Made by a program: the position numbers and the translations under genes. From positions 1-64,000 of the forward strand of contig NZ_JBHTDN010000003.1 of the NCBI RefSeq assembly GCF_042666505.1: 64,000 nt of DNA, written 5' to 3'. This DNA is from Parapedobacter sp042666505 (lineage in GTDB: Bacteria > Bacteroidota > Bacteroidia > Sphingobacteriales > Sphingobacteriaceae). This document shows, in pieces, positions 36,150 through 45,211 of the stretch. Within the stretch, counting starts at the first letter, position 1. Each line of letters begins with the position of its first letter. The notes under the pieces were generated by a model. It was not told the DNA's origin. It saw only the letters and a program-made list of their open reading frames with translations, and did no database searches.

Positions 36150-39100
36150 ATGAAGCTAAATTTACGCACAGGGGAGGAGTATGTACTTTCCAAACATAAA
36201 CTTAAATACACTTATATACAATATTTCAGCCTCCTGGCTGTAGCAACGATCATGTGTTTGGAAGCCCGCGCCCAGCAGCAGGAGCGTCTTGCCATTTCCG
36301 GCAGGGTGATCTCCGCTGCTGATGGCCGGGCAATAACGGGTGCCACCGTTACCAACAGACGGACGGGCATCCACACCGCCACGGATAGGCTGGGGGAGTA
36401 CCGCATCTCCGCACAGGTCAATGACATTCTGATCTTTTCCTTTGTCGGCTACCAGGAATACGAGGAGCCGATAAATGGCCGGTCGTCCATCGATGTTTCG
36501 ATGGAAACAGCGGATAATACGCTGGACGAAACCGTGGTCATCGCCTATGGCACCACCAGCCGGCGGCTCAATACAGGCAGTGTGGGCCGGGTTACCGCCC
36601 AGACGATTGCAAAACAGCCCGTGGGCAATCCGTTGCTCGCCTTGGCGGGCCGGGTTCCGGGGTTGGAAATCAACCAGACCAGCGGTGTGCCAGGAAGCAC
36701 GGTAAACGTGCGCATCCGCGGCCGCAACTCCATCCAGCAGGGCAATGAGCCGATGTACATCATCGATGGAGTGCCGTGGCTGAGCAGCAGCCTCACACAA
36801 TTCCAGACGCGCGGGGCAGCGGGCGATATCAGTCCGTTCAACAGCATCAATCCGGCGGATATCGAAAGCATCGAGGTGCTCAAAGATGCCGATGCCACGG
36901 CGATTTATGGCAGCCGCGGGGCCAACGGCGTGATCCTCATTACCACCAGGCGCGGCAAAGCCGGCAGGACGGGCGTGGACGTAAATCTCTATTCCGGCTT
37001 CGGCAGGGTAACTCGCACCATGGAGCTGATGAACACCCAGCAATACCTCCAGATGCGGCGCGAGGCCTTCCGTAACGACGGCGCGGAGCCGACAGCGACC
37101 AACGCACCCGATTTGCTGCTTTGGGATACCACGCGCTACGTGGATTGGAAAAAACTGATGATCGGTAACACCGCTAAGGTAAGTGACGTGCAGGTGGCCT
37201 TATCGGGTGGGAGCGAGGGTACGCAGTTCCGCCTTGCGGGTTCCTACAGACGTGAAACCACGGTGTTCCCCGGTGATGACCAAGCGGATAAACGGGGCTC
37301 CGCTCAGCTCAACGTAACGCACCGATCTGCCGATAACCGGCTGCATGCCAACGTAAGCGTGGGGTACAGCCACAATGCCAATGACCTTGCGATGAACGAT
37401 CGCACGGCCGCAATCTACACACCGCCCAATCAATTGGCGTTCACCGAATCGGGTGATCTGGCCTGGGAGGAAAACGGATCGGTGCTCAGCAGTCCGCTGG
37501 CGCAATTGTACCGGACAAACCTATCGACTACAGACAACCTCATCACCAACATGATATTATCATACCGGTTGGTAAAGAATCTTTCGGTCAGGGTTCAGGG
37601 TGGGTTTACGCAAACGACGATGGATGGCGAAAGGATCCAGCCTAAGGCAACATTTGCGCCGACCTATGCCGGTTCGGGGCTTGCCGATTTCAGCACCAGC
37701 CGGAACAACTCGTGGATTTTGGAGCCGCAGATCGCGTACGAAGCGCCGTTGGCAAATGCGTCGCAACTCCGCATACTTGCCGGAGCTACCTGGCAGGCTA
37801 CGACGGCCAACGCTTCCGCCGTACAGGCCAGCAATTATTCCAACGAGGCGCTATTGGGTTCCATCAGCGGGGCTGCAACACTGATCAACAGCGCGTCCCA
37901 TAACGAATACCGTTACCAATCCCTTTTTGGCCGGGTCAATTACGAATTGGCCGGGCGCTATATCGTGAATCTGACGGCGAGGCGCGATGGTTCATCCCGC
38001 TTTGGAAGCGGTAGGCGATATGCCAACTTCGGCGCGGTCGGTGCAGCGTGGATATTCTCCAAAGAAAGCTGGCTGAAGGGCATTGACGGGGTTTTGAGTT
38101 TTGGTAAGCTGCGTGCCAGCTATGGGATCACCGGTAATGACAATATCGGCAATTACCAATACCTGGACACGTATGGCACCGCCAATCCGTACCAGGGAAT
38201 CGCGGGTCTTTATCCCAACCGGTTGTTCAATGCGGATTATGCGTGGGAAACCAACCGAAAGCTGGAAGCGGCGCTTGACCTGGGTGTCTTGAACGATCGG
38301 ATCCTCTTTTCGGCTGCGTGGTTCCGCAACCGCAGCGGCAACCAGCTGCTGCAAGATGCGTTACCTACGCAGGTGGGGTTTGCAACCATCACACGCAATC
38401 TGCCCGCGCTGGTGCAGAACGCCGGATGGGAGTTTGAGCTGAACGCTGTGCCCGTTCAGCGCCGTGATTTTTCGTGGACCACCGATCTCAATGTGACATT
38501 TGCCCGCAACAAACTGCTGGAATATCCCGGCTTGGAAACGTCGAACAACGCATCGCGGTACAAGGTGGGAGAGCCGTTGGATAACGTGCTCCTTTGGCGG
38601 TACACGGGCATTGATCCGGAAACGGGGCTGTATACGGTGGATATGGAAATGGGGCAGAGCATCTTTTACGATGAGACGCCACGGTTTTACGGGGGGTGGA
38701 ACCACACGCTCCGGTATAAGGGTTTTGAGGCAAGCGTGTTTTTCCAGTTCGTGAAGCAGGAAAAAATGAATGCAATAGCGACGCTGATCAACCCGCCGGG
38801 ATACCGGTACAATGCACCTGTACTGGCGCAGGACCGGTGGCAGGGCGGTGAGGGCTTGTCCGCTTACCAACGGTACACGCAAAACAACGATGGCCGTACA
38901 CCATTCAATCGGTTCCGTTCGTCTACGGGCGCTTATTCGGATGCTTCGTTCATCCGGCTCAAAAACCTGTCATTGGGCTACCAGCTCACCGGGCTGGCCC
39001 TGGGTAGCCTGCAAGTGAGCCGATGCCGCATTTACGTGCAGGGCCAAAACCTGTTCACCTTTACGTCTTACGTGGGCAACGATCCGGAAACGGGCAATTT

Positions 39101-39155
39101 AAACGTCTTGCCTCCATTACGCATGCTCACCATGGGGCTACAAATAACGCTATAA
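36150..39155 (+). CDS. SusC-like TonB-dependent transporter
   Basis: This 1001-residue outer-membrane transporter has a signal peptide (about residues 20-41, ending ARA), a carboxypeptidase-regulatory-like domain (LAISGRVISAADGRAITGATV), the segment ETVVIAYGTTSRRLNTGSV, a plug with RIRGRNSIQQGNEPMYIIDGVPW and IEVLKDADATAIYGSRGANGVILITTRRG, and a barrel ending LTMGLQITL. It forms a pair with the SusD at 39167 and is followed by a TlpA protein. The imported molecule is unknown; no glycosidase is linked, so a non-glycan substrate is possible. Confidence 0.95.
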   Translation: MKLNLRTGEEYVLSKHKLKYTYIQYFSLLAVATIMCLEARAQQQERLAISGRVISAADGRAITGATVTNRRTGIHTATDRLGEYRISAQVNDILIFSFVGYQEYEEPINGRSSIDVSMETADNTLDETVVIAYGTTSRRLNTGSVGRVTAQTIAKQPVGNPLLALAGRVPGLEINQTSGVPGSTVNVRIRGRNSIQQGNEPMYIIDGVPWLSSSLTQFQTRGAAGDISPFNSINPADIESIEVLKDADATAIYGSRGANGVILITTRRGKAGRTGVDVNLYSGFGRVTRTMELMNTQQYLQMRREAFRNDGAEPTATNAPDLLLWDTTRYVDWKKLMIGNTAKVSDVQVALSGGSEGTQFRLAGSYRRETTVFPGDDQADKRGSAQLNVTHRSADNRLHANVSVGYSHNANDLAMNDRTAAIYTPPNQLAFTESGDLAWEENGSVLSSPLAQLYRTNLSTTDNLITNMILSYRLVKNLSVRVQGGFTQTTMDGERIQPKATFAPTYAGSGLADFSTSRNNSWILEPQIAYEAPLANASQLRILAGATWQATTANASAVQASNYSNEALLGSISGAATLINSASHNEYRYQSLFGRVNYELAGRYIVNLTARRDGSSRFGSGRRYANFGAVGAAWIFSKESWLKGIDGVLSFGKLRASYGITGNDNIGNYQYLDTYGTANPYQGIAGLYPNRLFNADYAWETNRKLEAALDLGVLNDRILFSAAWFRNRSGNQLLQDALPTQVGFATITRNLPALVQNAGWEFELNAVPVQRRDFSWTTDLNVTFARNKLLEYPGLETSNNASRYKVGEPLDNVLLWRYTGIDPETGLYTVDMEMGQSIFYDETPRFYGGWNHTLRYKGFEASVFFQFVKQEKMNAIATLINPPGYRYNAPVLAQDRWQGGEGLSAYQRYTQNNDGRTPFNRFRSSTGAYSDASFIRLKNLSLGYQLTGLALGSLQVSRCRIYVQGQNLFTFTSYVGNDPETGNLNVLPPLRMLTMGLQITL

Positions 39156-39166
39156 ACCCTACGCTC

Positions 39167-40519
39167 ATGAAAAAAGCAATTTATTTCTATATGCTCGCGC
39201 TGGTCGCTTTGTGGCTGCCGGCGGGCTGTGATTTTCTTGAAATCCCGGCACCCAAAGACCAGTTGGTGCGGAGCAATGTGTATACGTCAGACCAGAGTGC
39301 GACCGCCGTGGTATCGGGCATTTACAACGGCCTGATCGATGCCAGCGGCCAATTGGGCAATCTGGGCATTGCTGCGGAACTATGTGCCGATCAGTTGGTG
39401 TATGCTGGCAACGACAATGGGTTAATGCAGTTCTTTGAGAACAGCATCGACGAAACCAATGGCTACATACATAACCTATGGACTGCCTTTTATCGCAACA
39501 TTTACCGCTGCAATGCCGTATTGGAGGGATTGGCAGACGCCGGGGAAATATCCCCGCCGCTGCAAAGCCGATTGGTGGGCGAGGTGCTGGCCATCCGTGC
39601 GTTTTGTTATTTCTACCTCACTAACCTGTGGGGCGATGTTCCGCTGGTCACGCATACGGACTACCGCACCAATCAGCGCGTGGGGCGCACCCCCGCAGCC
39701 ACGGTCCGGGAGGCTATCCTTGCCGACCTGCTGAAAGCGGATGAATTGCTTTCGGGCGACTATCCCTCTGCCAATCGGGCACGGATCAACCGCAGTGCGG
39801 TGCAGGGATTACTGGCACGGGTTTATTGGGTTTCGAGCGACTGGCAGCGGGCCGAAGCGGCCGCTTCAGCCGTTATTGATGATCCGGCCTACGTGCTGGA
39901 GGCACCGGCGGCAACGTTCTCGTTGGGCAGCCGCGAAACCATCTGGCAGCTCCTTCCATACAACTTTCCGGCACAGGCACCTACTTATATTCCCGGACGG
40001 CAAGATATCATTCCGACGTTCTACCTGGCGCCGGACGGGGTTGGTGCATTTCCTGCCGGCGATGAGCGGCGGCGGGAATGGATGGCGGCCAACGTGGTGG
40101 GCGAGGTGGAATATACCTACCCCCATAAGTATAAAGTCGCATCCGGCAACAACCCGGTTACGGAGGGATTGGTGGTGCTTCGGTTGGCGGAGCCGTACCT
40201 AATCCGCGCGGAGGCACGGGCCATGCTTGGCGATGACGAGGGCGCTTTGGCCGACTTGAATGCGGTAAGGCAGCGTGCCGGACTGGATGGGCTTGATGTG
40301 CAGGAAGAAGCGCTCCTGCAGGCCATCGCTGCCGAACGGCGTTCGGAATTTTTTACGGAGTGGGGGCTGCGCTGGCTGGACCTAAAGCGTTCGGGAACGA
40401 TTGATGAGGTGCTGACTGCCGTGAAACCGGGTTGGCAACCCACGGATGCCTGGTGGCCGTTGCCGTTGAATGAGCGGCAGCGGAATCCGGAGTTGGTGCC
40501 GCAGAACGACGGCTATTAA
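39167..40519 (+). CDS. SusD-like lipoprotein
   Basis: The start at 39167 gives a 450-residue protein with signal peptide and lipobox PAGC (Cys near residue 19). The family segments are SAVVSGIYNGLID-like near residue 45, IRAFCYFYLTNLWGDVPLVT near 140 and LNAVRQRAGLDG with AAERRSEFFTEWGLRWLDLKR near the C-terminus. It partners the SusC gene that ends 11 nt upstream. Confidence 0.95.
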   Translation: MKKAIYFYMLALVALWLPAGCDFLEIPAPKDQLVRSNVYTSDQSATAVVSGIYNGLIDASGQLGNLGIAAELCADQLVYAGNDNGLMQFFENSIDETNGYIHNLWTAFYRNIYRCNAVLEGLADAGEISPPLQSRLVGEVLAIRAFCYFYLTNLWGDVPLVTHTDYRTNQRVGRTPAATVREAILADLLKADELLSGDYPSANRARINRSAVQGLLARVYWVSSDWQRAEAAASAVIDDPAYVLEAPAATFSLGSRETIWQLLPYNFPAQAPTYIPGRQDIIPTFYLAPDGVGAFPAGDERRREWMAANVVGEVEYTYPHKYKVASGNNPVTEGLVVLRLAEPYLIRAEARAMLGDDEGALADLNAVRQRAGLDGLDVQEEALLQAIAAERRSEFFTEWGLRWLDLKRSGTIDEVLTAVKPGWQPTDAWWPLPLNERQRNPELVPQNDGY

Positions 40520-40553
40520 ACGAAAGGAAATGATCGGACTTAACATACACACC

Positions 40554-41981
40554 ATGCTTAAACAGGTAATTATCGTACTAGCCGTACTGGCTACGTTTCT
40601 AACCAAGGCGCTCGGCCAACAGACGCCGGACGCCAAACCCTATACGGTAGGGGATACCTTGCCGGACCTCCCTTTGGGAAGCTACCTGATGAACTTCGGG
40701 AATCCGCAGGCTACATTGAACGACTTCCGCGGAAAATACGTGATCTTGGATTTTTGGGAAACCTTCTGCCAGCCCTGTATCAATGCTTTACCGAAGGTGC
40801 AGGCTTTGCAGGATCGTTACGGCGATGAGATGCAGTTCATTGCGGTCACTTCGGATACCGAAAAAAACGTCAGAAGGTTGCTGAGCCGGTCGGAGGTAAT
40901 CAAGGATGCGGGCATTGCAATACCGTTTGCTGTTCAGGATAGCGTGTTGCGCAAGGCGTTCCCGCACCGCATCATCCCTCATGTGATTGTGATAAGCCCC
41001 GAAGGTGTGGTTCAGGGAATTACCCACGGTGAAGAGATTACCGACGCTAATATGGCCGCCATGCTGTCCGGCAGTAAGACGGATTGGCTGGTGAAGGACG
41101 ACGGAATCGCCAAGCAGCCGGATCCGGGTAACGACCCCGACCGCGGGGTAGATAGCATGCTGCTCTGGTCTGCCCAATTAAAAAAGGGTGCGCAGGGCAG
41201 GGCGCGGATTACCAGGTATGAGCAAGATCGATCCATCCACACGATCAACTTGGAGGTTTCCCCGTTAAACATGTTCTATAAGGTGTTTTCGTTATTTACG
41301 GTCGGCGTGATGGGCAATATTAACCCGCAGCGCCTCCAGGTTGATATAAAAGACCCCGCAACGCGGATGCGGTACGCGAATAAGGATTTGCCGATCCCGT
41401 TCCTGCCCAACAGTTTTCCGTACCTGCATTATGCCAACCGGATGGAATATGAGGCAGAGAATCTCTTTTCCTACAATGCGTCGTTTCCGCCGGCAACCCC
41501 GGACAGCCTGATCCTGACTTATGTTTTTCAGGACCTCAACAAAGCATGGCCGATCAAAGGGGAGATCGTAAGCGAAACCAAGCGCTGCTACCTCATCAGA
41601 GCGGATAAAGAGGCACCAACGTTATTAGAAAGTAAGGGTGGAGAGCCAATTGCGCCGTTCAACCACACGACCGTTCAGATTAGAAACCAAGCTATTTCCG
41701 AGTTTGTCAAAGTACTGGCGTGGTTTGCCGACGGGCCACCGATTTTTGATGAAAGCGGAATCGAAGGTCCGATTGATATTGAAATTGATTTTTCCCAATC
41801 CGAATTGCGTAATCCGAGGCGTGGCCTGATTGTAAACAACCCCCTGGATATGGTGGTGCTGGAAAAAGAGTTGAAGCGGTATGGACTTTACCTGGTGGAG
41901 GAAGAACGAGAGGTGCCCGTGCTGCGCGTTTATGACGAGGTGCCGGGCAATGAAAAGACCGCAAGCCTACCACTGAAATAA
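40554..41981 (+). CDS. TlpA-type thioredoxin protein with DUF3738-like C-terminus
   Basis: This exported protein of about 475 residues has a signal peptide (MLKQVIIVLAVLATFLTKALG; a Met at 40530 is also possible). The thioredoxin fold (about 35-165) has the redox motif FCQPC in FWETFCQPCINALP. The C-terminal 280 residues resemble DUF3738/TIGR03435 proteins, with QAISEFVKVLAW, PPIFDESGIEGPIDIEIDF and LKRYGLYLVEEEREVPVL. It follows SusD in the same orientation and probably handles disulfides in the periplasm for this locus. Confidence 0.85.
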   Translation: MLKQVIIVLAVLATFLTKALGQQTPDAKPYTVGDTLPDLPLGSYLMNFGNPQATLNDFRGKYVILDFWETFCQPCINALPKVQALQDRYGDEMQFIAVTSDTEKNVRRLLSRSEVIKDAGIAIPFAVQDSVLRKAFPHRIIPHVIVISPEGVVQGITHGEEITDANMAAMLSGSKTDWLVKDDGIAKQPDPGNDPDRGVDSMLLWSAQLKKGAQGRARITRYEQDRSIHTINLEVSPLNMFYKVFSLFTVGVMGNINPQRLQVDIKDPATRMRYANKDLPIPFLPNSFPYLHYANRMEYEAENLFSYNASFPPATPDSLILTYVFQDLNKAWPIKGEIVSETKRCYLIRADKEAPTLLESKGGEPIAPFNHTTVQIRNQAISEFVKVLAWFADGPPIFDESGIEGPIDIEIDFSQSELRNPRRGLIVNNPLDMVVLEKELKRYGLYLVEEEREVPVLRVYDEVPGNEKTASLPLK

Positions 41982-42954
41982 AATGCATACAAGCGCCCGT
42001 TGATGACCTGCATATCCCGGATCAGCTTGCCGTCGTCAACGGGCAAATAAAAACTGCCCAAATAGTTGCCAGTCCCTACATCGTAGCGATCCACCGGGAT
42101 GTTTTTCATGTAGGTTTGGTAGGTTTCATTGTCTGCCCGGAGGTTCGAACAGACATACAGGATTCCCTCGTGGATGCAAGCTGTTTTATTAATAATCCAA
42201 CGGGGCTTGGTAGGATCCAGCCGGAGCTTCGGGGCTACGGTATCCAGTGTGGTAAACGTATGCTTAGCTTGGAGCAGGGTGTCGAACACGCTGACCCGGT
42301 TGTTGTAATAATGCACATAAGATAAGAGGCCGGATGGGCGATCGTAGATCAACTGGCCGTCCGTGCTGAGACCGCCGTCAAGGCTGGGGAGCGAGATGTT
42401 ATCTTCCCATAGCGTGTTTCCTGCTGCCGAAATTTTGCCGAACAACAGAGAAGAACGTGCGGTATCATATCCCCTTACAATGGCGACGTCAGGGCGCATG
42501 GCGGCAATGACACTGCAAAAGAAACCCATGTGGATCGTGTTTTCAAGCCGGGCGTTAATCGGATCAAGCGCATACAACGCGGTCCGGCTGAAATCATAAA
42601 GGTATAAATATCATCCTCCAATCGCGTGGCGAACGTATGGATTGTGCTCAATGCGTGTTGCATGATGGGTGAAGCAGTGGTTGGTATAGATCGGACCGCA
42701 CCGGTAGCTTTGGAAATGCTGATTAGTTGATCGGCGCGGTCGGTCGACAGGAGAATCTCTCCTTGTCGCGTACCGATGATACCTCGTACGTCACGCCCGA
42801 GATCGAATTCCTTGAGTAAATGGGGTGGCTCCCGTACGAAGCGCCGGGTGAATCCATTGTCGGTTCTGTTAGGCAGTTCTGCCCGATAAAAGATAAAAAG
42901 AATGGGTATGATGGAGATTGCCATCACCAACAAGATCTTAATGAAAATCTTCAT
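41930..42954 (-). pseudogene. Membrane-anchored beta-propeller protein, single-base frameshift
   Basis: Two frames form one product of about 341 residues. The first (42954 to about 42590) has an N-terminal membrane anchor (IFIKILLVMAISIIPILFIF) and the blades with LSTDRADQLISISKATGAV. The second (to 41930) gives YDFSRTALYALDPINARLEN and later blades. The break is at a short T run near 42590, and one added base would restore the frame. Such 6-bladed propeller proteins accompany SusCD/TlpA loci in Bacteroidota. Its end overlaps the convergent TlpA gene by about 50 nt. Confidence 0.7.
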
Positions 42955-42968
42955 AGCTCGGTTTTGTA

Positions 42969-42997
42969 AAAGGGGCTGCAGTGATCGTGCAGCCCCT
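42969..42997 (-). terminator. Hairpin terminator
   Basis: AAGGGGCTGC and GCAGCCCCTT form a 10-bp perfect stem with four T on the minus strand. It lies between the small exported protein (43007) and the propeller gene, so the propeller gene may have its own promoter. Confidence 0.7.
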
Positions 42998-43006
42998 TGC
43001 CGTTAC

Positions 43007-43327
43007 TTAGAACTTGTTGGAACCGCCGTCCCAGAAAATCTGGTCCTCCGGATTGGGCGGATTGATTGCGACAGCACATAGTTGTCCGTCACCGGGGCAA
43101 ACCGTCGATTTCAATTGTTCCCTGGTGCCTGCCATTTGCGGATCAGAAGGCCCTCCATCCTCTTGAGGTATGGTTTGATAGGTGGTGTCTAGCACCGTTA
43201 CCTGTTTTTGGGGATCTTCTTTCACTTCGACACCCGATTGATTGGAACCGAGGAGGACATAGACCGTTGCAGCCAATACCAACGTTCCGAGTTTGCTTGC
43301 TGTTTTTAATTTATTTGCCGTTGTCAT
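43007..43327 (-). CDS. Small exported protein with a cysteine pair
   Basis: This 106-residue protein begins with a hydrophobic export segment (LGTLVLAATVYVLLG). The mature part is acidic and ends with a C-x6-C pair (STVCPGDGQLCAVAINPPNPED). It resembles the small DUF6520-type proteins that are encoded beside MauE genes in Bacteroidota, though I cannot prove the family. The MauE-like gene lies upstream on the same strand, and the cysteine pair is a likely redox substrate. Confidence 0.6.
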   Translation of the reverse strand: MTTANKLKTASKLGTLVLAATVYVLLGSNQSGVEVKEDPQKQVTVLDTTYQTIPQEDGGPSDPQMAGTREQLKSTVCPGDGQLCAVAINPPNPEDQIFWDGGSNKF

Positions 43328-43451
43328 AATGCGTATTGTTAGATGATTACTTGATTTTTATATTGTAGCGGAAAGATCAATTCCATTGCCTTCCGACGGT
43401 TGCAAGTAACCGGTCAAGGGGGGCGGTTCCAAATGAGTGATTGTTTCGTTT

Positions 43452-43946
43452 TCATGGCTTATTGTTTTTGTGTGTGGGTTGTCCTTCGCGTAAGGCGGTA
43501 GCGGTAATTGCTAATGCCAGAAACAGAAAATTGAAAGCCAAATGCTGTTCCCATGTAAGACTTTCCAGCGCCGCTGAGCAAAGGCAGGGCGTATAATAGC
43601 TGTAATTGAGTAACAGGTAGATATAGCCGGTAAATAAGCTCATCAGAAAGACAGATGCATATAGCCCCCATAATTGCGGGGTACCGCCGTAAATTAAGAG
43701 GAAAACCACGATGGCCTCCACAATCGGCGTGCCCCACGCCACCCAGCCCTGGTAGTCCATCAAAAATGGCGATTTGCCCAGCTCGGTGTAAAAACGTTCA
43801 AACTGCACGGCTTTATCGATAGCCGTCAAACCGAATAACAGCATGAGCAAAACGGAAATGATTTCGACGGTAAGGGTACGGCGATCCGGTTTATGTTTCC
43901 AACGCGCCATATCATCGGTCAATATATCGGATTTCATAAGTGCCAT
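43452..43946 (-). CDS. MauE/DoxX-like redox membrane protein
   Basis: This 164-residue protein has four membrane helices (about residues 28-45, 72-92, 95-115 and 135-155) and a Cys-x-Cys site in YTPCLCSAALESLTW between helices 3 and 4. The arrangement matches the MauE branch of the DoxX superfamily, which supports disulfide formation in periplasmic partners. The Met at 43946 is the first start; Met 43910 is also possible. It is upstream of the small Cys-pair protein on the same strand. Confidence 0.75.
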   Translation of the reverse strand: MALMKSDILTDDMARWKHKPDRRTLTVEIISVLLMLLFGLTAIDKAVQFERFYTELGKSPFLMDYQGWVAWGTPIVEAIVVFLLIYGGTPQLWGLYASVFLMSLFTGYIYLLLNYSYYTPCLCSAALESLTWEQHLAFNFLFLALAITATALREGQPTHKNNKP

Positions 43947-44030
43947 AAACCGAAGGTAGGCAGCAAAGCACGCAAGTGGTTAGCAACGAGTTGTCAGTTT
44001 TTTTGGCAGGTAGTTGACAACGCTCGACGG

Positions 44031-44681
44031 TTAATCGACGTTACATTCGCCGACCTGGCTGCTTTTATTCGACGTCATGTTTTTAACGGTTCTTGAATAC
44101 CAATACCGACTCATGTGATTGTGCATGGCGCAGACCTCGGCGGTAGTGCGATGGGGCAAGGTAGGATGCTGCGCTAAAAACGCCCGTATGCGGGCGTCAG
44201 CCGGCAACGTATTGCGTAGATTGTATTCCAATAAATACCGGGTATTTTGGCTCCTGAGCAGCTGGAGTTTGGCGTTAAGTTCTTGGTGCCATTCTTCCAA
44301 TGCCCGGAGGCTCGCGAATGATAAGCTGAGCACCGTAGAAGGTTCCAATGCCCGGATATAGTCGGTGCGGGCTTCGCCGCGATAGTAGCTTTCCGGCGCG
44401 AAGATCGGATCGTTCCGGTAATACACATGCCGGCCCCATAACTTGTCGGTAAACCCACAGCGATAGTAGCTATCCACCAGCCCCTGCAAGACCAGCATAA
44501 ACTGGCCTTCTTCGGCTGCCCCCGGCTCTTCCAGCAATTGGTATTGGGTGGTATGATAGATCTTAACCCGTGGCAGCAGCTCTTCGGTAACCTGCGCTCG
44601 GCGTGGTTCGGGCAGATCGAATAGCGGCAACAACGTGTCACGGATAGCGGTGTACAGTTCGGATGCGGAGTTCGTGTTCAT
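44031..44681 (-). CDS. Crp/Fnr-like transcriptional regulator
   Basis: This 216-residue protein looks like the Crp/Fnr group of Bacteroidota: a cNMP-binding-like beta-barrel (about residues 30-125; QLLEEPGAAEEGQFMLVLQGLVDSYY), a long helix (about 130-160) and a C-terminal winged helix (RTTAEVCAMHNHMSRYWYSRTVK). The cyclic-nucleotide pocket residues are not obvious. It is the first gene of the opposite-strand set leading to MauE, the Cys-pair protein and the propeller, and probably regulates them. Confidence 0.65.
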   Translation of the reverse strand: MNTNSASELYTAIRDTLLPLFDLPEPRRAQVTEELLPRVKIYHTTQYQLLEEPGAAEEGQFMLVLQGLVDSYYRCGFTDKLWGRHVYYRNDPIFAPESYYRGEARTDYIRALEPSTVLSLSFASLRALEEWHQELNAKLQLLRSQNTRYLLEYNLRNTLPADARIRAFLAQHPTLPHRTTAEVCAMHNHMSRYWYSRTVKNMTSNKSSQVGECNVD

Positions 44682-45008
44682 AAGCCGGTCTGTTACTAAG
44701 TGGTATGTGTTTGGTTTTCAAGTTGGTAATATTTTTTGGTTTTCGATTCAAGGTTCGTTGTAAGGCACCTTGCCCGCGGATGAAAGTGCATTTGCCTCCG
44801 GTGAATCTGCACTTGGTATGTAATTACCGGGCTAACCAGCAATTGACCGGTGCTAAGTTGCCTTTCGTCGTTGTTTTATCTCATTTAGCCATTTTTCTTG
44901 CACTTTGGTCGCCGTGATATCATAAAAACTTCACTGGCCAATATCGAAGTCGGAAATGTCCGGTCCGGGTCCGGGCAACATGGTTTTACGGTTCAAAATT
45001 CAATTTCG
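44682..45008. other. Intergenic region, nothing assigned
   Basis: About 330 nt between the Crp-like gene and the small ORF at 45009, the divergent control region for both sides. No clear gene, repeat or hairpin was seen. Confidence 0.5.
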
Positions 45009-45131
45009 ATGGATCACACAATGTTAGTAGCGTTACTCGATACGCTGATGAATAGTCCGCTCACGATGGAAGAACTGATGGATACGTACACGCTTTTTCC
45101 GAAAGAACGCAAGTGCTACCGTTCTATCTGA
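45009..45131 (+). CDS. Possible 40-residue peptide
   Basis: The frame from ATG 45009 encodes MDHTMLVALLDTLMNSPLTM and then EELMDTYTLFPKERKCYRSI. There is no signal peptide and no family match. It lies 80 nt upstream of the acyltransferase gene on the same strand and could be a leader or a small gene product, but it is unproven. Confidence 0.25.
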   Translation: MDHTMLVALLDTLMNSPLTMEELMDTYTLFPKERKCYRSI

Positions 45132-45211
45132 GTGGCTAGCGGAGGTGGGCAAAAGCCCGCCTCCCTACCTTCCGTGATCATTGAAACCTGGACGTACCCA
45201 AATGAACAACA

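Noticed and set aside
36162..37043. 293-residue open frame antisense to the SusC gene
   Set aside because: It is a shadow of the conserved SusC plug and shows no family features.
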